A stretch of DNA of 51,383 nucleotides from assembly GCA_020848735.1 (NCBI GenBank), contig JADLHO010000024.1, positions 1-51,383 on the forward strand, written 5' to 3'. The notes beneath the pieces are model-generated. The model did not search any database and was not told where the DNA came from. It worked only from the letters and a program-made list of their open reading frames with translations. The position numbers and the translations under genes are program-made. Positions 16,824 through 26,077 of this stretch are shown piece by piece (within the stretch, counting starts at the first letter, position 1; each line of letters begins with the position of its first letter). Source of the DNA: Planctomycetota bacterium (GTDB lineage Bacteria; Planctomycetota; UBA1135; UBA2386).

Positions 16824-18035
16824 ATGACCCCGATGACGAACCTGATCGCCCTCCTCGGCGCAGCGCTGTTCTGCGCCTCCACCGCCGTCGCGCAAGAGCC
16901 GACGCCGCCGAAGCCCCGGCCGGCGCCCGCCGAGGCGAAGACCGATTCCGACGCGCGGAGCGTCGAGCAGCTGATCGAGGCGCTGGGCGCCGAGAGGCCG
17001 AGCGAGCGGCGCGAGGCCGAGCGCGCGCTGCAGGAGCGCGGCGAGAGTGCCAAGGATGCGCTCGAGAAGGCCGTCGAGGACCACGAGGATCCGGAGGTGC
17101 GGTGGCGCGCGCGACGCGTGCTCCGCGCGCTGAACGGGGACGCGCCGCGCCTAGAGCGGGCGGGGGAGGGCCTCGAACGCACGGCGCCGCGCGCCAACCG
17201 CGGCGAGGATGGGGAGCCGGGCCCGATCCGCGGCATGGAGGATCTGGAGCGACGGATGGAGGAACTGCGCCAGCAGTTCGAGACCATGCGCCTCGGCCTT
17301 CCGGGCTTCGAGGCGATGCCGCTCCGCGGGATCGGTCCGGGCGCGTGGAGCATGGGTACGAAGGTCGAGATCTCGCCGGAGCGCGTTCGGGTCGAGCTGC
17401 AGGAGCCGAAGGAGGGCGGCGGGACGGAGGCCAAGGTCTACGAGGCCGATGACCTCGAGAGCTTCCGCAAGGAGCACCCGGAGATCGCCCAGCGGGTCTT
17501 CGGCGGCGCGGTGCCGGGCCTGCCCGGCGGCTTCCGCTGGCTCGACCCCAACGGCCGACTCCCGCTCGATCTGCCCCAGCTGCGCGGCTGGCGCGATGGA
17601 CAGACGACGCCCTGGATCGTCACTCCGCAGGGCCAGGACGCCCTCGAGCTGCCGAGCGAGCCGCCCGCGGCCGGCGAGCGGCTCGGCATCTACGTCGGGG
17701 CGCTCGACGGCGCCGTGCGCCGCTTCCTCGGCATCGAGGGAGACGAGGGGATCCTCGTCGAGTCGATCGAGCCCGACTCGCTGGCCGCCGCACTCGGCAT
17801 CGAGCCCCGTGACGTCGTGCTCGCGATCGGCGAGAGCCCGATCCGCAGCGCGGCCGACGTGCGCGCTGCGCTGCGTGGCATCGCCAAGGGCGAGACGGTG
17901 GAGCTCAGCGTCAATCGGCTCGGCAAGCGCCTGACGCTCCGCGCCGAGAAGTCCGAGGACGCGCCGACTCCGAAGAAGCTCGCGAAGCGCGCGGACCGCG
18001 CTCCGGACGATCAGCCGAAGTCCGGCGGTCGCTGA
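16824..18035 (+). CDS. Secreted PDZ-domain protein with short HEAT-like region
   Basis: The 403-residue product has a signal peptide (L-I-A-L-L-G-A-A-L-F-C-A-S-T-A-V-A-Q), a helical segment about residues 45-105 with a HEAT-like repeat (E-R-R-E-A-E-R-A-L...D-P-E-V-R-W-R-A-R-R-V-L), a charged middle part, and a PDZ domain in about residues 290-375 (L-G-I-Y-V-G, G-I-L-V-E-S-I-E-P-D-S-L-A-A, D-V-V-L-A-I-G-E-S-P-I). No protease motif accompanies the PDZ domain, so it probably binds exposed protein ends rather than cutting them. It follows the anti-sigma gene after 133 bp and could be a regulon member or signal partner. Its end overlaps the 3' end of the convergent rlmN by 25 bp. Confidence 0.82.
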   Translation: MTPMTNLIALLGAALFCASTAVAQEPTPPKPRPAPAEAKTDSDARSVEQLIEALGAERPSERREAERALQERGESAKDALEKAVEDHEDPEVRWRARRVLRALNGDAPRLERAGEGLERTAPRANRGEDGEPGPIRGMEDLERRMEELRQQFETMRLGLPGFEAMPLRGIGPGAWSMGTKVEISPERVRVELQEPKEGGGTEAKVYEADDLESFRKEHPEIAQRVFGGAVPGLPGGFRWLDPNGRLPLDLPQLRGWRDGQTTPWIVTPQGQDALELPSEPPAAGERLGIYVGALDGAVRRFLGIEGDEGILVESIEPDSLAAALGIEPRDVVLAIGESPIRSAADVRAALRGIAKGETVELSVNRLGKRLTLRAEKSEDAPTPKKLAKRADRAPDDQPKSGGR

Positions 18036-19152
18036 GAGCGCGAGTCTTGGGGCGCGGAGGCGTCGCCCGGGGCGAGCTGTCGCAGCCGCAGCTGACCGCA
18101 GGCCGCACTGCGGTCGGCGCCGCGTTGACGCCGCACGGTGACGTTGAGTCCGCCGCGCCGGAGCTGCTCGGCGAATTCATCGACGCGGCTCTCGCTCGGC
18201 CGCCGCAGTCCCGCGATCCGATCGACCGGGTTCCACGGGATCAGGTTCACGGTGCATGGGAAGCCGCGGAGGACCGCGATCAACGCCGCGGCGTCACGCG
18301 GACGGTCGTTCACGCCGTCCAGCAGCACCACCTCGAAGGTCACCTCGCGGCTCTTCTGGGCGAAGTAGTCCTGCGCGGCCGCGACGATCTCCGCGACCGT
18401 CGCGCGCGCGGTGGGCACGAGTCGCCTGCGCAGCGCGTCGTCGGCGGCGTGGAGCGAGACCGCGAGGTTGTAGGAGTGCGGGGTCGACGCGAAGCGCCGC
18501 ATGCGGTCGGGGAGGCCGCTCGTGCTGACCGTGATCCGGCGTGCGCCGAGGCCGATGCCTTCCTCGTCGCGGATGCGGTCGAGGGCCGCGACCAGGGCGT
18601 CGAGGTTCAACATCGGCTCGCCCAGGCCCATGACCACGAGGTTCGTCAGGCGCGCGGGCGCGATGCCTCGGCCGGCGGCGGCCAGCCGATCCCGCGCGTG
18701 CAGGACCTGTTCGACGATCTCCCCGCTGCGGAGGTTGCGGCGGACGCCATCGAGCCCCGACGCGCAGAACACGCAGGCGACGGGACAGCCGACCTGTGAG
18801 GACACGCAGAGCGTGAGGCGATCGCCGTCGGGGATGATGACCGTCTCGACCGTTTCCCCATCCGCGAGGCGCAGGAGCAGCTTCTCGGTGCCGTCCGAAG
18901 CGGTGTCGACGGTGACCACCGCGCTGTCGCGGATCCGCGCGCGGGTCGCGAGCCGTTCCCGCAGCGCACGGGGGAGGTTCCGGCAGGCGTCCCAGTCCGC
19001 GGCGCCGTGGCGGAAGATCCAGTGCTCGAGCTGGCGCGCCTGGAAGGCCTGGCCGCCCGCGTCCAGGACGAGCGCTTGGATCGCGGCTCCGTCCATGCCG
19101 CTGAGGGTCCGGCGGCTGTCCTCGTCGCCGGAGGGGGCAGGCGACGGCTCGC

Positions 19153-19156
<4 letters not shown>
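18011..19156 (-). CDS. rlmN: 23S rRNA (adenine2503-C2)/tRNA methyltransferase RlmN
   Basis: RlmN is a radical SAM enzyme that methylates carbon 2 of A2503 in 23S rRNA and A37 of some tRNAs. The 381-residue product shows the accessory N-terminal domain with H-W-I-F-R-H, the E-T-V-I-I-P strand, cluster cysteines C124-x3-C128-x2-C131, [15 protein letters not shown], and the C-terminal A-A-C-G-Q-L cysteine that carries the methyl during catalysis. The GTG start at 19156 overlaps the clpX stop as GTGA, tying it to the tig-clpP-clpX unit. A C-terminal tail of about 20 polar residues is extra. Confidence 0.96.
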
Positions 19157-20487
<1,331 letters not shown>

Positions 20488-20540
20488 GGGCTCTGGTTCG
20501 GAGGGGCGCGCAGCAGCGCGGGACTCCGAGTCGGTGGGCG

Positions 20541-20546
20541 ATGATA
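20541..20546 (-). promoter_or_regulatory. Putative -10 element (TATCAT) for clpX-rlmN
   Basis: TATCAT on the minus strand lies 53 bp before the clpX ATG in the 228-bp clpP-clpX gap. It is an AT-rich hexamer in very GC-rich surroundings. It would allow clpX-rlmN to be transcribed separately from tig-clpP. The -35 is not clear. Confidence 0.35.
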
Positions 20547-20715
20547 CGTCGCGAACCCCGCGGGCGGTACCGGCGTGGGAGGGATTGGACGCTGGGTGCA
20601 AGGCGGGACCGCGCCAATCCGGGCGCGGCCGCCGCGGCGGGCGAGGGGGGGGAACGAGCCGGCGCGCGGCCCCGGATGCGAGGGGCCACGGCGGATCGTC
20701 AACGCGAGGGGGCGC

Positions 20716-21336
20716 TCACTTGGAGGACTCGACGATCTCGTCGACGAGCCCGTAGGCCTTGGCCTCGGCCGCGCTCATGAAGAAGTCGCGGTCGCTGTCC
20801 TTGCCGACGCGATCGGTCGGCTGGCCGGTGTGACGCGCGAGGACCTGCGTGAGCGTGTCCTTCATCCGCAGGATCTCCTCGGCCTGGATCGAGATGTCGG
20901 CGGCCGTGCCCTGCACCCCGCCCCAGGGCTGGTGGATCATGATCCGCGAGTGCGGCAGCGAGAAGCGCTTGCCCTTGCTCCCGGCGGCGAGCAGCACCGC
21001 GCCCATCGACGCGGCCTGGCCGATGCAGTAGGTCGCGACCGGGCAGGTCACGAACTGCATCGTGTCGTAGATCGCGAGCCCCGCCGTGACGCTGCCGCCC
21101 GGCGTGTTCAGGAAGATCTGGATGTCCTGGGTCTTGTTCTCCTTCTGGAGGAACAGGAGCTGAGCGATCACCGAGTTCGCGACCTGGTCGTTGATCGGCG
21201 TGCCGATGAACACGATCCGATCCTCGAGGAGTCGGCTGTAGATGTCCCAGGCGCGCTCGCCGCGACCGGTCTTCTCGATGACGGTCGGGATCAGGAGATT
21301 CGAGATGCTGTGGTCGGCGGGTGCGTTCATGCGCAT
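20716..21336 (-). CDS. clpP: ATP-dependent Clp protease proteolytic subunit
   Basis: ClpP is the serine protease barrel that degrades proteins delivered by ClpX. The 206-residue product has the catalytic serine in G-Q-A-A-S-M-G-A, histidine in S-R-I-M-I-H-Q-P and aspartate in the D-S-D-R-D-F-F-M region, plus the L-N-T-P-G-G-S-V oxyanion segment. The start ATG at 21336 shares one base with the tig stop (TGATG); a GTG one codon earlier and an ATG at 21330 are also in frame. Gene order tig-clpP-clpX is the classical one. Confidence 0.96.
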   Translation of the reverse strand: MRMNAPADHSISNLLIPTVIEKTGRGERAWDIYSRLLEDRIVFIGTPINDQVANSVIAQLLFLQKENKTQDIQIFLNTPGGSVTAGLAIYDTMQFVTCPVATYCIGQAASMGAVLLAAGSKGKRFSLPHSRIMIHQPWGGVQGTAADISIQAEEILRMKDTLTQVLARHTGQPTDRVGKDSDRDFFMSAAEAKAYGLVDEIVESSK

Positions 21337-22634
21337 CACGAGGCCTTATCGGTGATCTTGGCCTTGTCTCTGAGGTACTCGCGCACCTTGCGCTCGAGGA
21401 TCGCCATCGACAAGTCGCCGAAGAGGTTGTTCTCCCGGTACTGCCGCACGACTTCCTCGGCGGGGACGTTGTGGTGCTGCGCGATCGCGTTGATCTCGTT
21501 CACCATGTCGGATTCCTGGACGCCGATGCCCTTCGCCTTCGCGATGGCATCGAGCAGGAAGACCATGCGGACCTTGCGGCGCGCCCCTTCGGCGGCCTCG
21601 TCGCGGGCCTGCTCGACGGCGTTCTCGACCTCCTCCTTCGTGCGACCCTGGTTGCCCAGGCGCTGCCGGTAGCCGTCGAGGTCGACCGCGATCTGGCGTT
21701 CGACCAGGCTCGGCGGCAGCTCGAAGGGGGTGGTCTCGACGATCCGGGTCAGGATCGACTCCTCCTGGCGGAGACGCTCGGCGACCTCCTTGCGCTCGCC
21801 GATCTGCTTGTGCAGTTCCGCGCGCAGCTTCTCGAGGCCGTCGAAACCGAACTCCTTCGCCAACGCGTCGTCGATCGGCGCGCGCTGGACGCGCTGCACC
21901 CCGAGGACCCGGCCGGCGACCTTGCCCTTCTTGCCGCGCTGGGCCTCGACCTCGAAGTGCGGCGAGAACTCGAGGTCCAGGGTGAAGTCCTGGTCCTTGC
22001 CGAGACCGACGATCGTCGACTTGAAGGCCGCGGGATCGGTGCCGGCGATGGGGATGTTCGGGTTGAGCTGCGCTTCCTTGCGCTCGTAGACCACGGCCCC
22101 GGCCTCGTCGCGGTACTCGAGGTCGGCGCGCACGAAGTCGTTCTCGCCGCAGGGCTCGTCGACCGCGTCCAGCGTCTTCTTCTGGTCGGCGAGCTGCTCG
22201 AGCGCCTTGTCGACGTCGGCATCGGTCGCGGCGGTCGAGCGGACCTCGATCTCGATCCCCTCGACCTCGGCGAGCGCGATGGTCGGCTGCACGTCGAGGT
22301 GCACCTTGAACTCGATCGCGATGCTGCCGTCGACCGGCGTGGCGGGGTCGATGCCCTCCACGCGCGGCTGGCCGACGATCCGGATGTCGTGATCGCGGCA
22401 GGCGTCGCGGAACGAGTCGTTGAGGAGCTGCTCGCGCGCCTCGTTCCGGATCGCCTCGCCGAAGCGCTTCTCGAGCAGGGGCCTTGGCACCTTGCCCGAT
22501 CGGAAGCCCTTCAGCTTGACCTGCCTCGAGGCCGCGCTGAACGCACGGTCGATGTGGTCGCGGATCCGCTCAGGCGGAATACGGATGGTGACGGTACGGC
22601 TGCAAGGGCCGGTCTGGGCGACCTGGACGTCCAT
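21336..22634 (-). CDS. tig: Trigger factor, ribosome-associated chaperone
   Basis: Trigger factor binds the ribosome exit tunnel and shields nascent chains. The 432-residue product has the usual length and order: an N-terminal ribosome-binding domain with the G-F-R-S-G-K-V-P-R loop (family signature G-F-R-x-G-x-x-P), a middle PPIase-like region that is weakly conserved, and a C-terminal helical domain (about 260-430). The N-terminal [11 protein letters not shown] strand is typical. It starts a unit with clpP. Directly upstream lie five spaced GTCGAG-containing repeats with several GAGGAG ribosome-site-like motifs. Confidence 0.95.
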   Translation of the reverse strand: MDVQVAQTGPCSRTVTIRIPPERIRDHIDRAFSAASRQVKLKGFRSGKVPRPLLEKRFGEAIRNEAREQLLNDSFRDACRDHDIRIVGQPRVEGIDPATPVDGSIAIEFKVHLDVQPTIALAEVEGIEIEVRSTAATDADVDKALEQLADQKKTLDAVDEPCGENDFVRADLEYRDEAGAVVYERKEAQLNPNIPIAGTDPAAFKSTIVGLGKDQDFTLDLEFSPHFEVEAQRGKKGKVAGRVLGVQRVQRAPIDDALAKEFGFDGLEKLRAELHKQIGERKEVAERLRQEESILTRIVETTPFELPPSLVERQIAVDLDGYRQRLGNQGRTKEEVENAVEQARDEAAEGARRKVRMVFLLDAIAKAKGIGVQESDMVNEINAIAQHHNVPAEEVVRQYRENNLFGDLSMAILERKVREYLRDKAKITDKAS

Positions 22635-22635
22635 G

Positions 22636-22702
22636 CTCGACAGTGGCTCCTCGACGGTGGCTCCTCGACTTCGTCTCCTCGACAGTGACTCTGTCTCTCG
22701 AC
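22636..22702. repeat. Imperfect 14-bp tandem repeat in the tig leader
   Basis: CTCGAC (plus strand) starts at 22636, 22650, 22664, 22678 and 22697: four copies at exact 14-bp spacing and a fifth after 19 bp, with shared flanks (CAGTGGCTC-like). Read toward tig, units end in GTCGAGGAG-like sequence, so several Shine-Dalgarno-like GAGGAG motifs precede the ATG at 22634. No reading frame is evident through it. Confidence 0.7.
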
Positions 22703-22791
22703 AGTGGACGAGGCGACGGGAGGGGAAACCGGCGATCTTCGGCCGGGTCGGGCCTGCGGTCAACTGCGCGCTTGACCGCGTCTCACGTGCC

Positions 22792-24084
22792 TCATCGGCC
22801 GAGGGCGTCGACGTCCTTCTTCAGCTTCTCGAGGAGTTCCTCGAACTTCGCATCGCCGGCGGCCTCGCGGCGGATCGTGGCCGCGGGCAGACCCGACTCG
22901 CGCAGCGCCTCGAGCATCTTCTTGCCGTTGTTCGAGTGGGCTTCGCAGCGCGCGATCTGGAAGGAGTAGTACTGCTTCCGCGTGCTCACCGTCCCGAATC
23001 GGATGGCGAGCTCGTAGTCGCGGATGGCTTCGCGGTGGTTGCCGAACGCGACCTGGGCATCGGCGCGCTCCGCGAGCGGCGTGGCCTCGTTGCGGTTGCG
23101 CTTCACGCGCTCGTCGAGCAGGTCGAAGAGGAGCTTGCGCCCGCGCTTCTCCCCCAGGGCCTGCAGGGTCAGCGCGGCCTGGACCCCGAGCGAGCCGATC
23201 TCGCCGCGCTCCAGGAGCGCGAGCAGCGCCGCGCGCGTCGGCTTGTGGCCCTCGGGTGCGATCGACCCGAGGGCGCGCACGAGGCGCTCGAGATCGCTCG
23301 CGTCGAGCCGCACACCCGTGACCAGCGACGAGAGCGCGTCGGCGACGGTCTCGTTGCCGACGGCGGCCACGCGGAAGTACTCGATGTAGTCGCGCAGCAA
23401 CGCGTTCTCGCGCTCGTTGCGGATCGCGTCGAGGGCGAGCGGAACGGCGTCGGAGTAGGCCGTGCGCGTCAGGTGCAGGAGCGCCCGCTGGCGGAGGTCG
23501 GAGTCGCTCGAGCGCAGGAGCGGGGCGATGCGGGGCGCGAGCGCGGGCGTGCCGATGCGCTCCGCGGCGTCGAGGGCCTCGAGCCGTTCGGCGCCGTCAC
23601 CGAGCCGATCGAAGAGCCGCACGATGGTCGGCACGGCGTCGGGCGACTTCGAGGCGCCGAGCAGCCGCAGTCCCAGGCGCCGGCTGATGTGGTCCTCGGA
23701 CTCGGCGAACTCGATCCAGAGCGGGAGGTGCTTCTCGGGAGCGAGGCGGGCGAGCACGCGCGCGCTGTTCTCCGCGAGGAAGCGCGAGGCGGCTTCACCG
23801 TCCGCGGGGCTCAGCGCTTCGACGAGCAGCGGGAACACCGTGTCGCCGAGCGCGACGACCTTCTCGATCGTCTTGTCGAGCACCTCGGAGTTGCGGCGGT
23901 AGTCGCTGCGCATGTCCGCGAGGTGCTGCTCGAGCGCGGCGAGGCGCGGGGGATCCGCACGTTCGGCGCGGACCTTGGCGAGGGCGGCGACGTCGCGGAG
24001 GGGAATCCCCTCCTGGCCGTGCCCGGCTCCGACCAGGCACGCGAGGACGCTCACGCGCGCGACGGCGGCTCGAACGGATCGCAT
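22792..24084 (-). CDS. Secreted HEAT/ARM-repeat protein
   Basis: The 430-residue product has a signal peptide of about 23 residues ending G-A-G-H-G-Q. Residues about 55-330 are alpha-helical HEAT-like repeats (for example R-R-L-G-L-R-L-L-G-A-S...D-A-V-P-T-I-V-R-L-F and A-L-A-P-R-I-A-P-L-L-R-S-S-D-S-D-L-R-Q-R). The region around 340-400 looks TPR-like (A-F-G-N-H-R-E-A-I-R-D-Y-E-L-A-I), and the end is lysine-rich and helical. Such proteins are scaffolds; no enzyme motif is seen. It lies upstream of tig on the same strand with 157 bp between, and is divergent from mnmG. Confidence 0.8.
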   Translation of the reverse strand: MRSVRAAVARVSVLACLVGAGHGQEGIPLRDVAALAKVRAERADPPRLAALEQHLADMRSDYRRNSEVLDKTIEKVVALGDTVFPLLVEALSPADGEAASRFLAENSARVLARLAPEKHLPLWIEFAESEDHISRRLGLRLLGASKSPDAVPTIVRLFDRLGDGAERLEALDAAERIGTPALAPRIAPLLRSSDSDLRQRALLHLTRTAYSDAVPLALDAIRNERENALLRDYIEYFRVAAVGNETVADALSSLVTGVRLDASDLERLVRALGSIAPEGHKPTRAALLALLERGEIGSLGVQAALTLQALGEKRGRKLLFDLLDERVKRNRNEATPLAERADAQVAFGNHREAIRDYELAIRFGTVSTRKQYYSFQIARCEAHSNNGKKMLEALRESGLPAATIRREAAGDAKFEELLEKLKKDVDALGR

Positions 24085-24131
24085 GGCCGGCCAGTGTGCG
24101 GTGAAGTCCCGCCCTGCTCAACCCTGCGGCC

Positions 24132-24159
24132 TTGGTCGCGCGCGCTGTGGGCGTAGATT
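24132..24159 (+). promoter_or_regulatory. Putative sigma-70-type promoter for mnmG
   Basis: TTGGTC (24132-24137) and TAGATT (24154-24159) are separated by 16 bp in the divergent gap, about 90 bp before the mnmG GTG. Assigned by eye. Confidence 0.35.
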
Positions 24160-24250
24160 CTGCGCAACGATTCCCGATGCCGGAGCACGTAGTTCCACAC
24201 GAGCCGCTCTATCGGCGGGACCGCGGTCCGAGCCTGCGCGGGCCTTCGCC

Positions 24251-26077
24251 GTGACCGCCGCGTACGAGGTCGTGGTGGTCGGCGGCGGTCACGCCGGCGC
24301 CGAGGCGGCGCTCGCCGCGGCGCGGCTCGGGGTCCGCACGGCGATGGTCGTGCTCGATCCCCGCGCGATCGGCCGGATGTCGTGCAACCCGGCCATCGGC
24401 GGGATCGCGAAGGGGCAGCTCGTCCGCGAACTCGACGCGCTCGGCGGCGAGATGGGGCTCGCCACCGACGCCGCCGGCATCCAGTTCCGGATGCTCAACA
24501 CGAGCAAGGGTCCCGCGGTCCGCTCGCCGCGCGCCCAGTGCGACCGCGAGAGCTACAACCGCGAGATGTGCGCGCGGGTCCTCGCGCAGCCCGGGCTCGC
24601 GGTGCTGCAAGGGGAGGCCGTCGAACTCGTCGTGGAGGGGGCGTCGGCGACGGGACGGCGCCGCGTCGTCGGCCTGCGGCTCGCCGACGGTCGCGAGCTC
24701 GCGGCGCCGCAGGTCGTCCTGACCACCGGGACCTTCCTCTCGGGACAGCTCTTCGCCGGCGAGTGGACGAGCGCGGGTGGGCGACTCGGCGAGGCGGGTG
24801 CCTCGCGCCTCTCGACGAGCCTGCGGGCGTTGGGGCTCGCGCTCGGTCGCCACAAGACCGGCACGCCGCCGCGCCTGGCCCGCGACACCATCGACTTCGC
24901 GGGTCTCGAACCGCAGCACGGCGACGAACCGCCGCGACCCTTCTCGTTCCGCACCGCGCGGCTCGACGTCGAGCAGCTCCCGTGCTGGCTCACGCACACG
25001 ACGACGGCGACGCACGCGGTGATCGCGCGCAATGCGTCGCGCTCCCCGCTCTTCGCCGGTCGCATCGTGGGGACGGGTCCGCGTTACTGCCCGAGCGTCG
25101 AGGACAAGGTCGTCCGCTTCGCCGACAAGGACGCGCACCTGGTCTTCCTCGAGCCCGAGGGCCGCGCGAGCGATGCGATCTACCCGAACGGCATCTCCAC
25201 GAGCCTGCCGCCCGAGGTCCAGGAGGAGTTCGTGCGCACGATCCCCGGCCTCGCCGACGTGCGCATCCTGCGGCACGGCTACGCGGTCGAGTACGACTAC
25301 CTGCGCACCGAGCAGATCCGCGCCGACCTCCAGGTCGCCGACGTGTCCGGCCTCTACTCGGCGGGCCAGATCAACGGCACGAGCGGCTACGAGGAGGCCG
25401 CCGGTCAGGGTTTCGTCGCCGGTGTGAACGCGGCGCTCGCGGCGCAGGGTCGTCCGCCGCTCGTTCTCGATCGGGCGAGCAGCTACCTCGGCGTGATGAT
25501 CGACGATCTCTGCCGGGTGAACCCGGCCGAGCCCTATCGGATGTTCACGAGCCGCGCCGAGTTCCGGCTCTCGCTGCGCAGCGACAACGCCGACCGTCGC
25601 CTCTCCGCCATCGCCGCCGAGCTCGGCATCCTCGGCGCGGCCGATCGGGCGCGCGTGGGCGAGAAGGAGCGGCGCATCGCGGCCGCCACGGCGCTGCTCG
25701 CGCAGACCCGCTGCGACGGACACACGCTCGTCGAGTGGCTGCGTCGGCCCGAGCTGTGGATCGACGATCCCCGCCTCGCGCCGGTGCTCGCGCCGCTCGG
25801 ACTCGCACCCGACGAGCTCAGCGAGGTCGAGGCCGAGGTGAAGTACGCGGGCTACGTGGCGCGCCAGGCGCGCGACGTCGAGCGCCTGCGCCGCCTGGAG
25901 GCGCGCGCGATCCCGGTGGACGTCGACTTCGGGGCCGTGAGCGGGCTCTCGCGCGAGGCCCGCGAACGCCTGACGCAGCGGCGACCGCGCTCGATCGGCG
26001 AGGCCTCACGCCTGCCGGGTGTCACCCCGGCGGACCTGAGCCTGCTCCTCGTCGCGATCGCCGCGCGCGGCGGCTAG
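24251..26077 (+). CDS. mnmG: tRNA uridine-34 5-carboxymethylaminomethyl modification enzyme, FAD subunit
   Basis: MnmG works with MnmE to modify the wobble uridine of several tRNAs, using FAD and folate. The 608-residue product has the FAD-binding G-G-G-H-A-G-A-E-A-A at residues about 10-19, the C-N-P-A-I-G-G-I-A-K-G motif, Y-N-R-E-M-C, N-G-I-S-T-S-L-P, G-Q-I-N-G-T-S-G-Y-E-E-A-A-G-Q-G, and the C-terminal helical domain that binds tRNA/MnmE. The GTG at 24251 puts the Rossmann strand right at the start; no mnmE is in the window. Its TAG stop is shared with the convergent gene within a CTAG tetramer. Confidence 0.96.
   Translation: MTAAYEVVVVGGGHAGAEAALAAARLGVRTAMVVLDPRAIGRMSCNPAIGGIAKGQLVRELDALGGEMGLATDAAGIQFRMLNTSKGPAVRSPRAQCDRESYNREMCARVLAQPGLAVLQGEAVELVVEGASATGRRRVVGLRLADGRELAAPQVVLTTGTFLSGQLFAGEWTSAGGRLGEAGASRLSTSLRALGLALGRHKTGTPPRLARDTIDFAGLEPQHGDEPPRPFSFRTARLDVEQLPCWLTHTTTATHAVIARNASRSPLFAGRIVGTGPRYCPSVEDKVVRFADKDAHLVFLEPEGRASDAIYPNGISTSLPPEVQEEFVRTIPGLADVRILRHGYAVEYDYLRTEQIRADLQVADVSGLYSAGQINGTSGYEEAAGQGFVAGVNAALAAQGRPPLVLDRASSYLGVMIDDLCRVNPAEPYRMFTSRAEFRLSLRSDNADRRLSAIAAELGILGAADRARVGEKERRIAAATALLAQTRCDGHTLVEWLRRPELWIDDPRLAPVLAPLGLAPDELSEVEAEVKYAGYVARQARDVERLRRLEARAIPVDVDFGAVSGLSREARERLTQRRPRSIGEASRLPGVTPADLSLLLVAIAARGG

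Noticed and set aside
20488..20715. Small RNA or gene in the clpP-clpX gap
   Set aside because: No frame with coding-like composition and no clear promoter-hairpin pair apart from the TATCAT before clpX.
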